This document shows positions 47,269 to 57,774 of a stretch of 64,000 nucleotides of DNA, piece after piece. The notes beneath the pieces are model-generated. The model was not told the origin of the DNA, did not search any database, and saw only the letters and a list, made by a program, of their open reading frames with translations. The position numbers were made by a program, and so were the translations under genes. The stretch's first letter is position 1, and each line of letters starts with the position of its first letter. This DNA comes from Thermothielavioides terrestris NRRL 8126. Its lineage: Eukaryota > Ascomycota > Sordariomycetes > Sordariales > Chaetomiaceae. The stretch spans positions 1,984,001 to 2,048,000 of the forward strand of contig NC_016458.1 in NCBI RefSeq assembly GCF_000226115.1, read 5' to 3'.

Positions 47269-49006
47269 TCAAGCCTTGAGCTGAAAGAACTTGAAACTAC
47301 GAATCCTGGCGCCGTAGACGCCAAAAACCCAGGGTACAGGAGCAAATGCAAGCGCGACAAAGGCCAGCAAGCTGTTCCCCCAGCCCCAGCCCAGCACATT
47401 GTACAGATTCAGGCCGCAGAGCGGAATGAGCGCCCCGGCAGTGCCCCTGAGCACCGCGTTCGCGCCGATAACGCTCGCGGCATATTCCTCAAACGCGTCG
47501 ATCAGGTAGGTCTGGATGCCGATGAAGACCAAGATGGAGCCCAATCCGGTCACAGCGGTGCCCAGCTGAGGGACGATCCAGTGGGCGCGCACCTCCACGC
47601 TCCATCCATAGATGAACAAGCCGAGGGGAAACGCCAGGGCGCCGGGCAATGTGATTACTAGAGGGAGGCGGTGCTCGGGAGTGACTGGCTTGCCGGCGGC
47701 AGCCTGCTTCTTGAGGCTCCTGTCGCTGAACCGGCCGGTGTACAGGAGCCCCAGCAGGGTGCCGACGCCGCCGGTGATGAAGACGAGGCCGGCGGCAAAG
47801 GTTGAGAATCCGTAGACTTCTTTGAAGACGAACGAGTAGGTGGCGAAGAGGAGGTAGAGGATGCCGTAGAGGACGGCAACGTACGAGCACATGATGGTGA
47901 CGAGCGGGCAGCAGATGAGCATCTTTGTTGGCCGTATGATGCTCCGTCTGAAGAGCTCTGCTGAAGAGACGTCGGAGGCCAGCTTAGACCGGTAACGATG
48001 GTCCCCCGTTTCTCTCCTGAGCCGTGCTGCTTTCCTCTCCAGCAACACGGCAGGGTATGTCTCGCTGAGCACGAAAAACGCAAAGATTGTTACGACGCCG
48101 ATCTTGGGGTCGCGAAGGAGAGCGTTTCAGCAATGAGATGTCACCAATTCACTGGGAATCAAGATCGCAGCAACTCACCACAATCGAGACGGCCCAAAAC
48201 ATCCATCTCCACCCAGCCACCTCGGTCACGTACCCGCCGATGATGGGCCCGACCATGGGGCCGAGGATGGTGCCGACGGACCATACCGACACGGCCTTGC
48301 CCCTCTTCTCGCGCGGCATGAGGTCCGCGATGGTCCCCGAGCCGATCGTGATGGTGGCCACGCCAGCAAAGCCGGACAGGAAGCGGGAAAGCAGCAGCAT
48401 GGGCGGGTTGCGCGAGACGGCACACAGGACGGTGAAGGCCAGGAAGAGCACGTTGGTGACGTTGTACACGATCGCGCGGCCGTAGAGCTCACTCAGCGGC
48501 GCAAGCAGCAGCGGTCCGCAGGCGAAGCCGAGCACGAAGATGGACACGGAGAAGGTCGCGAAGCTGGTTGACTCGGTTTCAAAGTCCTGCATCACCAGCT
48601 GAACGGCTGGCGCGAGCATCGAGGAGACAAGCGGTCTCTCTCTCGCGAGGTGCAATCAGCCAGCACGTCCTTAGCCAGTTGGAGAAAGGAGAACCTTGGG
48701 TTTTTGGAATCCTCAGGGGTAGGTAGAGGTACCATGACCCCTACCTCAGGAAACTCAGGTACCTACGGGCTTGAACACTCACACTAGGAAACTGATGACG
48801 GAAATGGTCAGAATATTGGTCCATTTCACCACTGGCGACCAGTTCAAGGGATTTTCGCGGTCTTGGTCCTCTGGCTCATCCCAGCCCACTGAGATGATGG
48901 GCTCGGCTTCCGGTTCGGTGCCATGATCCCCCTCCCCCGTCCCCAATGGCGCGGACTCAGGCGACGATGTCGAAGGAAGCTTCTCTGGGCGGTGAGCGGG
49001 CAACAT
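47269..49006 (-). CDS. MFS transporter, DHA1-type drug:H+ antiporter family
   Basis: Exons 49006-48783, 48641-48179, 48102-47269; 506 residues. The cytosolic N-tail is acidic and ends DQDRENPLNWSPVVKWTNIL, a mark of fungal DHA1 exporters. Twelve TM segments can be placed: for example ATFSVSIFVLGFACGPLLLA, LLLSRFLSGFAGVATITIGS and TILGPMVGPIIGGY before motif-like GWRWMFW. Motif A is present as APLSELYGRAIVYN, and a second-half segment GFSTFAAGLVFITGGVGTLL is seen. Likely an exporter of a small organic molecule at the plasma membrane. The open frame continues upstream of 49006 as Cys-rich translation of non-coding sequence, so that Met was chosen. Confidence 0.88.
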
Positions 49007-49577
49007 ACTATCAGTGTAAGACTCTGTAATTATCGTCGGCTCGCAAGGAAACAAACAAGGAGAACAACAAGGGGAACAACAGAAAAGAGAATACAAAGCA
49101 AAACGGCAGGTCATGCAACAGATGAGCTTGGATAGGTACGTACCGAGTTCAAGTGCTGACGGTGTCCAAGTCTCATGCAGGCGAACGTTCAAGGCAAGGT
49201 CGATGGTTGCGGTTTCAGCGGTCCCCAGCGGGCGAGACGGGAAGTCCAAGCACAGAATGAAATGTGCTCAAATTCTCTCAAAAATAAACAAGGTACCCGC
49301 GATAGGCTGACGGGCCGTGTTCAGGTAGTGTTAGGGGGGTTCAAGCGTAAACATTTCCCCGCATGGCCGAAATAGTTACCATCTCATTACGCCTTTGTAA
49401 GATGGTGTGAAGTAACTCAGGGGCGAGAGCGATGTCATCCAGAGGGGGCCGGCGCTGGGGAGAACCCCTGGAAATGTGTATAGGCAGCTCTTCTCCAAGT
49501 AGTTCATGCACACAGTGAACAGCAATCAACAATATGAATTTTTCTATCAACCCTGACTCGAGGGCAACGCCCCCGAT
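49007..49577. other. Intergenic, MFS promoter side
   Basis: 571 bases between two minus-strand genes; no feature seen. Confidence 0.5.
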
Positions 49578-50360
49578 TCAATTCTTGACCGCGACAGTGA
49601 CCAGCAGCTCCATCTCCATCCGAATCCCTTCCTCCGTCACGAGCTTGTCCCACTCTCTCTTCATCTCCTCCCGCGCGCTCGGCCGCAGGTGCAGCGGAAT
49701 GCTGCCGTACGTCTTCCCCGAGGAGCTGGTGTCAAGCCAGTCGATCATGGCGTCAGCATCCCTGGCCGCCTTGACGATCTTGTTGACCACGATCGTCCTG
49801 TCGGCGAACCCGGCATCGTCGAGCAGTCCTTCCATCTCGCGCCGCTTGAGGAACACCGGCGGGCTCTCCTCGGGGTAGCGCCGGTAGGGCTCCCTCGACA
49901 GCACGTCGGCCTTGATCTTCTCGTGCGCCGCGACGAAGTCCCCCGATCCACCCGAGATGCCGAGGCGGCCCCCGGGCCGCAGCACGCGGGCGAATTCCCT
50001 GAGTGCCGCGGGCTGGTCCCGCACCCAGTGGAAGGTCGAGTTGACGAAGACGATGTCGAAGCTGGCGGCGGGGAAGCGAGACAGGTCTTCGGCTCGTCCC
50101 TCGAGGAAGGTCAGGTTCGGCCGGACGGCCGTCCTGAGCGCGATGGCGATGCGCTCCTTGCTCGGATCGATGCCCACGACGGTCCCGTCGTCCCCGACAA
50201 GCTGCGCGATGTAGGCCGTGAGATTGCCCGGTCCGCACCCGACGTCGAGCACGCGCATGCCCGGCACGACGGCCAGTCGCTGGAGAAGGAACAAGCCGGC
50301 GTTGTACTGCGTGTCGTTGACCAAGGTGTAGCCTCTCGCTAATTCCTCCGTGTCCGCCAT
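49578..50360 (-). CDS. Class I SAM-dependent methyltransferase
   Basis: Single exon, 260 residues. Motif I is VLDVGCGPGN at residues 37-46, the acidic ribose-binding end of strand 2 is VVGIDPSKERI, and the motif IV region is FDIVFVNSTFHWV, followed by ALREFARVLRPGGRLGISGG. The fold is of the methyltransf_11/25 small-molecule type, close to trans-aconitate- or sterol-type enzymes; substrate unknown. No extra domain. Its start is 548 bases from the divergent P450 start. Confidence 0.9.
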   Translation of the reverse strand: MADTEELARGYTLVNDTQYNAGLFLLQRLAVVPGMRVLDVGCGPGNLTAYIAQLVGDDGTVVGIDPSKERIAIALRTAVRPNLTFLEGRAEDLSRFPAASFDIVFVNSTFHWVRDQPAALREFARVLRPGGRLGISGGSGDFVAAHEKIKADVLSREPYRRYPEESPPVFLKRREMEGLLDDAGFADRTIVVNKIVKAARDADAMIDWLDTSSSGKTYGSIPLHLRPSAREEMKREWDKLVTEEGIRMEMELLVTVAVKN

Positions 50361-50908
50361 GGCTGCGGTGCTGCTGTGTTTACGGGCCGGGCGTTGATGC
50401 CAAAAGTCGTCTGTTAAGCTGGGTTTGTTTCAAAAGCTCTCCGTCCGCGGTAGGCACTCTCAGACGCCCACGGCAGACCGCATAAGCCTCCTCGAGGGGC
50501 GGCCCGCCGTGGGGGTTTAGTTGCTGCGGAGCACATTAATATGCAGTGAGCGAGATATTTTGAGCACGTTTCCATCCTGCCCCCATTGATCTTCGGTGGC
50601 CACGTTTTTCTGTAGCATTGTGACCACAGCCGTGGATTCTCCAAAACAGCCACGGAATGTGCCTCCGATCCGTGCTAGTAAGTGTTGCACGTCCAACCGG
50701 GAAGAGAAAGGAACTCGGCGAAAACCGAGACGGGTTGCGGCGTGCTGGACCACAAGCGACCGCCACACCATGAGCGCACTGCCATATACCTGAAGACGGC
50801 ACGCAGCTTGTTGTTTCTGATACCATCGTCATCAGAAAGTTGAAGCTGAACGGCTTCAAACATCGCACTGCGTGAATAAATCGCGATAACGCGTCTGAAT
50901 ACGCCGAC
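50361..50908. promoter_or_regulatory. Divergent region, methyltransferase and P450
   Basis: 548 bases hold both promoters. No palindromic activator site was found by eye. Confidence 0.45.
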
Positions 50909-52708
50909 ATGGCTTCCAGTTTCCCCTTGGCCACGGCGGTGACTGCGACGCTGGCAATCCTGGTACGTCAAGCCGTAATTCAGAGGATGGCACACGTCGC
51001 TTACCGCTCTGGCCCTCACCATCCCTTTGAATAGCTGGTTGCTAGGGCTGTTTTCCAGATTGTCCAACGACGGCTCTTCCACCCGCTGCGCTCAGTCCCT
51101 GGGCCCTGGGTCAACAGCGTCTCAGAACTGCCCGCGGCCTTGGCATTGGTGACGGGGAACCAGCACCTCTACTACCAGTCGTTGCACGAGAAATATGGAC
51201 CGGTCGTGCGCGTGTCGCCAAACGAACTCAGCTTCATCAGCGTCGAAGCGCGGGAAGAGATCTACGGTCTGCGAGTACGTCCCCCCCCTCCCGGCCAGCG
51301 AGGCCCCGAGAACAGCGCCTTGGCAGGAACTGACGTGTCACGCACAGAAAGGCGGTCTCAACATGGAAAAGAGCCCGATATTCCTCGGGGCCGTCGGAAA
51401 GGTGGACGGCCAGACCGGCGTCAGTCTCGCCCTGAACAGGGACCACGCACGCCAGCGCAGAGCGCTTGGGAATTTGTTTACCAACAGCTCGCTGCTACGC
51501 CTGGAATCTCTCCTTCAAGCGCAAGTCCACAAGTTTGTTGCCATACTTGAGACAATGGCAGCAGGGAATCGGTCATTGAATGTCTCGGATTGGTGTGAGT
51601 GCCCCTTGATCGGCTTCCCTTGACCGTGTGACACCCAGGCTAACGATTCCAAACTCACATGTCGTCTTTTACAGACACGTATCTTGCCTTTGACATGATG
51701 GGCGATCTGTGTTTTGCAGAGCCATTCGGATGCTTAGACCAAGCGTCCAACACGCAGTGGTCTACCTCCGTAATCAACGTATTCGTCGCGGCAACCTGGA
51801 CGCAGGGCATACGCCGAATTTCCGGCGTCGGCACATGGCTCGAGTCGCTGATGACTAGGCTCCTCGTTCCCGCCAAAGCGGCCGCCTGGAGGACCATCCA
51901 CCTGGAGAACTCGCGCGAAAAGACGGTCCGGCGCCTCGCGGACTCGGACCGCGACCATCCCGATTTCATCTCGCAGATCCTCAACAGCGAATCGGCCAAG
52001 TCCCTCTCCCGGACGGAAATCATCCTGAACATGGCGCTGTTCATCAGCGCCGGAACCGATACTACGGCCACCGCCCTGACCGGCTGGACCTACTTTGTGT
52101 GCACGCACCCCGACGTGTACGGCCGTCTGGTGGGCGAGATCCGCGGCGCCGTGACAGCAGCCGACGACATCCGGTGGGAGAAAGTGAGGGAGCTGCGGTA
52201 CCTCGAAGCCACCCTGAACGAGGCGCTGCGTTTGTTCCCGCCGTCGCCCGCGAGCCAGCAGCGCATCGTCCCTCCCGGCGGCGCCACCATTGACGGCTAC
52301 TACGTGCCCGAGGGCACGACGGTTGGCGTCTCGCCGTGGGCCGCCACCCGTTCGCGGCTGAACTTCCACGAGCCAGACGAGTTCAGGCCGGAGCGCTGGC
52401 TAGTAGGGACGGAAGCGTGTGAGGGCCCTGGCGAGCCCGGTCACAGCTCCTTCGGCGGCGACCGCCTCAACGCGTCGTTGCCCTTCGGGACGGGCCCGCG
52501 GGTGTGCATCGGCAAGAACCTCGCGTACATGGAGATGCGCCTCATCGCGGCGCATCTGCTGTGGAACTTCGACATCGAACTCGACAGAGGTGAACACGAG
52601 GAGGAGAACCGGGTGTGGGGCTTGGATGGCCGTATGAAGCCTATGAAGGTGTTTCACTCAATGACCAAGCCGCCGTTGTGGGTGCGGCTGCAGCCGGCCA
52701 AGAGGTGA
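50909..52708 (+). CDS. Cytochrome P450 monooxygenase
   Basis: Four exons: 50909-50962, 51035-51274, 51348-51594, 51675-52708; 524 residues. A membrane anchor (SFPLATAVTATLAIL/LVARAV) is followed by the Pro hinge PLRSVPGPW. I-helix oxygen motif AGTDTTA, K-helix EALR (ExxR), PERW-type FRPERW, and heme loop PFGTGPRVCIGKN with the thiolate Cys458. The residues fit a fungal microsomal P450 of the kind found in secondary metabolism (CYP3A/CYP58-like clan by eye), with NADPH-P450 reductase as partner. The first exon encodes only the anchor. Substrate unknown. Confidence 0.92.
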
Positions 52709-53722
52709 GGGGGTACAGACACAAACAGGTATAGGGTTTAGTTCCGTCTAATTTCAAGTGTATAAAGACTCTGGTTGTCCAGGCAATCATACCGCTCGAA
52801 AAGGTAATCCTCGGTGCAGCTACCGAACCCAAACTCTGCCACAGCGATACAGGTAATTGCTCTCGAGCAAGCGGCTGTCACACTCCGTGGAAGAAGAACG
52901 GACAATGAGCGGACTGTGATAATCCTGCAATCGTATCACTGGGGTTTGGGTTCAAGAGAAGCCCTGGCATGAAGAGAGTAAGAAGTAAAGAAGTGGCTCC
53001 CTGATGTGGTGGAGTGGAAGATGTAGCTCGCTGTTGTTTCAACAATAATGTCATGATCCGAGCAATTTAAGCTGGGGCTTTCTTCCAAGGCAGGGATTGG
53101 TAGATGAGTGACCTACACGTACCTAGCTGACTTGATGCTTGGTATGGATCAGCTGTTTGACACGGAAATTAGAATATGTTGTCAGACAAAGGGAGGCTTC
53201 TACTTCAAGCTGCCATTTCCTGCTGTCCTCGAGCCCTATCAGCCCTGTTTTGGTGTTTCCTTGCCATGCCATCGAAAAAACAGCCCTCCATTTCGTGCAG
53301 TCTGAGCCATGCCGCAAGGATATAAACCACGCATCTACCTAAACAAGCAGGCTGAACATTGGATGCCTCTCTTAGAAGTTGTCCTAGGATGTTACCACAG
53401 CTAGAAGAAGGTTGAAACGGGGTAAAACTGATAAAACCGAAAGCCACAATACCCTTCACCTCGGACCAAGCGCTTTGTTCGGTCCGAACAAAGGCAGTCA
53501 ACACAGGAGGCTACCATTGTTTCTGTAGTTCGGAACAGGCTTACCCGGACAAAGCGGGACTGGACGAAGATATAAGGTCAGAGAATTGCTCCTATCTAAC
53601 GTCCTCCACCCATTGTCTCACCTATCTCACCTCTATCACCGGCACCGCCAACACGCACGCAAGTTCTACCTAGACCTCGGCTGAAGTGGCACTCTAAGAC
53701 GTTCGACGAAACTCGGAGCAAG
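52709..53722. other. Intergenic after P450
   Basis: 1.0 kb with a 21-bp palindrome at 53473-53493. No gene supported; a minus frame at 53205-53504 has no domain. Confidence 0.5.
53473..53493. promoter_or_regulatory. 21-bp palindrome with CGG-N-CCG core
   Basis: CTTTGTTCGG, then T, then its exact reverse complement. The core CGGTCCG fits an inverted CGG half-site pair of the kind bound by Zn2Cys6 activators, 230 bases upstream of the gene at 53723. A looser related copy (CCCGGACAAAG) lies at about 53543. Confidence 0.55.
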
Positions 53723-55245
53723 ATGTGCCAGGTGGAAGTCTCCATCTACAGGTGCGGGCACCAGAAAACGAGCAATATTCGTAGGTGCCAAAGCTACTAC
53801 GAGAAGAAAGCAGAAAGCGGCGTCTCCATCTGCAAACTCTTTGCTAGCCGCCACTCTCGTCACTGCGGACACCTGGTATATGTCGACCGGGACGACAGGT
53901 CGGTCTGCTCTACGGCATGCGCCGCCAAGCTACTGGAAAAGAGGAAGAGAGAGGAAAAGGAGTTGGCAAGAAGGGAAAGGGAGAACTATCGTGAGTACGA
54001 AAAAAATAAGAAAAGGGAGGAGGAGGCGCTACGGCGACAAAGGAAAGAAAGAGAGCGAAATGAGACGGGGAAAAGAACAGAACCACGAGGTGAGTCAGAG
54101 CAGTACATGCTCAGCAACCCCGGCTGGCAGACGGCGTACGGGACCGATGTTCAGATGACGGCGGCTAGCCAGCCACCAATGCAGGGGCCGCACCTGTCAC
54201 GGGCAGATACCCGATACGCGCCCCCTCGGCTCTCTGAGCGGGCCATCTTGCCTCAGGCGTATTGCCCGCAACAGCCCCCAAGCGCCTCGTCTTCAAGTCT
54301 CCAAGCTAACAATGACCTAGGAGGTCGCAATATACAGGGCGCACGAGAGCAACCAAGGATGCCCCTGATATCGAACGACAACGGGCAAGGCAGTTCGATC
54401 TCGCGAAGCAATGGCCGTCGCCTAAGACAACAGGACGTAGGGACCCCGAGAGATCCTCGGACCCGTCTTGCGACCGCACAGCGCCAAGGTCAAGCGAGAG
54501 CCGAGCTTCAGCCGCCAGCTGGACGAGCAGTGACGGCTAGAACGCCAGTGACGGTGAGCCCTCGCGCCGGAATCCCCCAAGCCTCTCGCGCAAGGATTTC
54601 CACCGCTACACCGAGCAGTTCATCCACTGCACGTACCGGTTCATCCGTTACACCAACCAGTTCATCAGCTTCATCGACCTGTTCATCCGCTCTCCGGGAA
54701 CGAGTTAACGGCGTCGGTCCGCGACGGGGTCCCACGCACACAATGGCGCCGTCAAGGGTGGAATACCAGTATTTCGGGCCACCCGTCCCGCCGAAGGACG
54801 TACCTTCGTTTCCACCCGAAGACCAAGAAGGGTCTTGGTATCCGCAGCATCCGGACATGGCACCTGCTCCCCTTTCCCTGCGGTCGAAGGCGCAGAATAA
54901 CGCTCCGCGACCGCTCGCACGGCAGCAGGCGAATGGCCATCTCGACGGCTACAAGCCGGATCCGCTGATGACCATTCCAAGCAGGAAGCCAGTCCAGGTG
55001 AGTACTACTACTGCTACCTACCCAAGAGCACCGCCCACGACCGTCCCGCGCAGGAAACCAGTCGGGGCGAATACTTCCGCCCCCAGAGCAACAGCACCGG
55101 AGAGCCGGCCCGGCGTCGTTCCCGGCTACAGACCCAACCCGATGTTCGACCGAAGAAACAGGTCGAGCCCACCAGCCGAGGTGAGTCCACCGAGAAACCG
55201 GGGCAGGGAGAAGCAGAAGATCGATGGCAGCACGCGGCAGAGGGC

Positions 55246-55278
<33 letters not shown>

Positions 55279-55498
55279 ACGGCCAGGAGGAGGAGGGCCC
55301 CAACCACAGCCTCGGCCAAACCGGTCGCAGGCGCGTAGCAGCACCACCTCTCAGTCGAGCGGTAGTAAGAATAAGAAACCCAGCTGGCTCAAAAGGCTAG
55401 TGGGTGCCCCGTCGACCGCCAGTCTGGATTCCGTCGAGTTTGTCTCGCTGGATGCTGCGCGGATCGAGAGGAGTCTGACGCCTCGTCGTGGGCCGTAA
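53723..55498 (+). CDS. Cys/His-rich, polyQ protein of unknown function
   Basis: Single exon, 591 residues. The N-terminus (1-75) has a spaced Cys/His set: MCQVEVSIYRCGH, RRCQSYYEKK, ICKLFASRHSRHCGHLVY, VCSTAC, which may form a small zinc-binding fold. This is followed by a long charged helix (KLLEKRKREEKELARRERE), likely coiled coil. The rest is Ser/Pro/Arg-rich and disordered, with Ser-Thr repeats and a CAG-coded Gln run of about ten (55247-55276). The last 45 residues (KKPSWLKRLVGAPSTASLDS) look conserved and basic. I do not recognise a family; similar CGH-containing N-termini recur in unnamed fungal proteins. Confidence 0.8.
55247..55276 (+). repeat. CAG microsatellite, ten units
   Basis: In-frame poly-Gln in the disordered C-terminal part of the protein encoded at 53723-55498. 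Confidence 0.9.
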
Positions 55499-56218
55499 GT
55501 GTATTACGTACATAGGTAAGCACCGCTATAGAACATTTCCTTTGTGTGCGTGGGTTTCTTTGTCGCATTATTAGATTGTGGCTATGTTAGTGAGTAGCTC
55601 TTGCTTCCCGAATAACTCAGGAGATTGATTGCCGGATTTAAATCAAATTTGTTTGGTTACGTGATGCCGAACCATGACACGAACCCTATGGTATACCTAC
55701 CTAAGTAGGTATTTAGCTAAGGTACGTGTATCCTCTGGAAATCAGAGTGCCATGCATGCCGCTTGTTCAACTTGTTGTTCGAGGTTGAGTTCGTTGTGGA
55801 TGACGCATAAGGAAAGGTAGCCCACACCATGTGGGCGAAAAAGACAAGGGGGATTGTCAACCTCGAAGAGAGGTTACTTACTCATCTACCTCCCTCCTAC
55901 TTAGCTCAAGTAAGGTGTGCGCGCGAGGGGATAATACATACAAATTGATTCGCAGACTGTGTACCACCTGGTTTGAGTCGTCGGTGAAGGCCGTTGCCAA
56001 GCTTCGTCACCTCGGTCGAGCGCAAAAGCGGGCCCATCTTGGCCAACGACCGGGCCGTCGTCAGCCGTACCCAGCTGTTCCCCATAACTACCCCGAAATT
56101 TCCTGCAGCAAAGCACCCGCCAAGCACATCGCGAAGCCGACACTGCATCGTGACGGACGCTTACAACGCGAACTCTTCGCTCACGCGACTCAATTGGGCG
56201 AACGCCGCTCCGCCAGCC
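55499..56218. other. Intergenic, upstream of bL21m
   Basis: 0.7 kb. A perfect inverted repeat TACCTAC-CTAA-GTAGGTA is at 55694-55711. The frame is open upstream of 56219 but does not look coding. Confidence 0.55.
55694..55711. repeat. Inverted repeat TACCTAC/GTAGGTA
   Basis: 7-bp arms, CTAA loop. Related TACCTAAGGTA sequences lie at 17494 and elsewhere in intergenic DNA of this window. Confidence 0.7.
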
Positions 56219-56944
56219 ATGAGCCGGACACTGCTGCGCTCCGTGCTGGAGCTGCGCACTCCCGCAACGCGACTCCTGCCATCGACCCGGCCGACCGCGG
56301 CAGCAGCAGCAGCAACGGGCCCCTTGAGAGCGGCAGCTTCCCTCCGCCTCTTCAACCAGACAGCGCAACACATCGAACCCGTCGCGTCCGACTCGAACAA
56401 CGCTGCCAATGCCAATCTGCCGTCATCTTCCTCCTTTTTCGCCTCTTCAACACCATCACAGCAGCAACCTCCCGCTCCCACAGCACCCCAACAACAACAA
56501 CAGCAACAAGCAGAACAACAACGCTCACCAGCGGCGCCGAAACCGCTCAGCGAGTCCGTGCGCACGCTGCTGCCGATCCTCGCCGCGCAGCCCGGGCACT
56601 ACATCACGGTGCACATCCAGGGGCAGCGGTTCCTGGTGACGGCGGGCGACAGCGTGCGGCTGCCGTTCAGGCTGCGCGGTGTGGTGCCGGGGGACGTGCT
56701 GCGGCTGACGCGGGCGAGCGTGCTGGGCAGCCGCGACTTCACGCTGCGGGGCGCGCCCTACGTGGACGAGCGGCTGTTCGAGTGCCGCGCCGTCGTGACG
56801 GGCACCGAGTCGGAGCCGCTCCGGATCAAGATCAAGAAGAAGCGGCGCTGCCGCCGGGAGAAGCACGTCAAGAGCAAGCACCGGTACACGATCCTGCGCA
56901 TCAGCGAGCTGAGGGTCCGGACGGAAGCGCTGAACGAGGCTTGA
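56219..56944 (+). CDS. Mitochondrial large-subunit ribosomal protein bL21m
   Basis: Single exon, 241 residues. The Arg/Ala/Thr-rich N-terminus (MSRTLLRSVLELRTPATRLL) is a mitochondrial presequence, followed by an Ala/Ser/Gln-rich linker with a Gln run. The bL21 domain begins about residue 120: GHYITVHIQGQRFLVTAGDSV, RGVVPGDVLRLTRASVLGSR, then the rRNA-binding basic segment RIKIKKKRRCRREKHVKSKH and RYTILRISEL. The yeast counterpart is MRPL49. The start was chosen at the presequence Met, as the upstream open frame lacks any targeting pattern. Confidence 0.92.
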   Translation: MSRTLLRSVLELRTPATRLLPSTRPTAAAAAATGPLRAAASLRLFNQTAQHIEPVASDSNNAANANLPSSSSFFASSTPSQQQPPAPTAPQQQQQQQAEQQRSPAAPKPLSESVRTLLPILAAQPGHYITVHIQGQRFLVTAGDSVRLPFRLRGVVPGDVLRLTRASVLGSRDFTLRGAPYVDERLFECRAVVTGTESEPLRIKIKKKRRCRREKHVKSKHRYTILRISELRVRTEALNEA

Positions 56945-57774
56945 GCAAGAGGGAAGGGACAAATAGACTCGAAGGGGTGTGGGGATGCTGTGTCTCTGGG
57001 CTTGGGACACAACACGGAGGAGGATCTCTTGCCGACGCCCTATACTTGTATGATGGAGTAAACTGTCATAGACATTGTATCATATGCAACACTATTCGCG
57101 CAGAACCATGCGGCGGGTTGACTTTGCAGGACAGATGGAACGTCATAATGGCATGCGGCCCTGGGCATTTGGTAACTTGATCGTTCTTTTCCCACCAGTA
57201 AACAACCCTGCCGCTGCTGTTTTTTGACGACTTACCACCTCTGATGCCCTTAAGGCCGGTGAAAAGAGCACTGACTGACGAGAGGCGGACATAGCACCAG
57301 CGGGCTGTCGGTTTAAAGGAGGGAGTTCTGCACAGTTGTTCAACAATGGGGTCAGGATCGGAGCGGGCGAGAGAAAAACAGCGAATCCAACTTTAGAATC
57401 CTTTGCGAGGAAGGGGAGCTCAACTAAACACACATGCTCCCCGTGATTAGCAATATTTGATGCCCTCTGGCATTGACCTCGACCATCATCCCCATCAGAA
57501 GTTTCCAACTTCTCAAAACCATGAACAGGTTCTCCAAACGCCAAACAGGACAAGACGCTCATGTCTCCAGACAACAACAAACAAACAAAAGCCCATGCCG
57601 CCCCGGGTATAAGAATGCAGTGTGGGGTCTCCGAACGAAAACACGCAAGTCTATCCCTCATCCGATCCCTCTTTTCTCTCATGACAACAAACGTTCCAAG
57701 CGCACAGACAACCAGCCACCCTCCAACTCCATCGAGGAAACCAACGCCGCCAAAGTGTTTGTTTTGTTCCGTTC
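56945..57774. other. Convergent intergenic (bL21m/MPS1)
   Basis: 0.8 kb; presumably two long 3' UTRs. ORFs on either strand show no domain. Confidence 0.55.
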
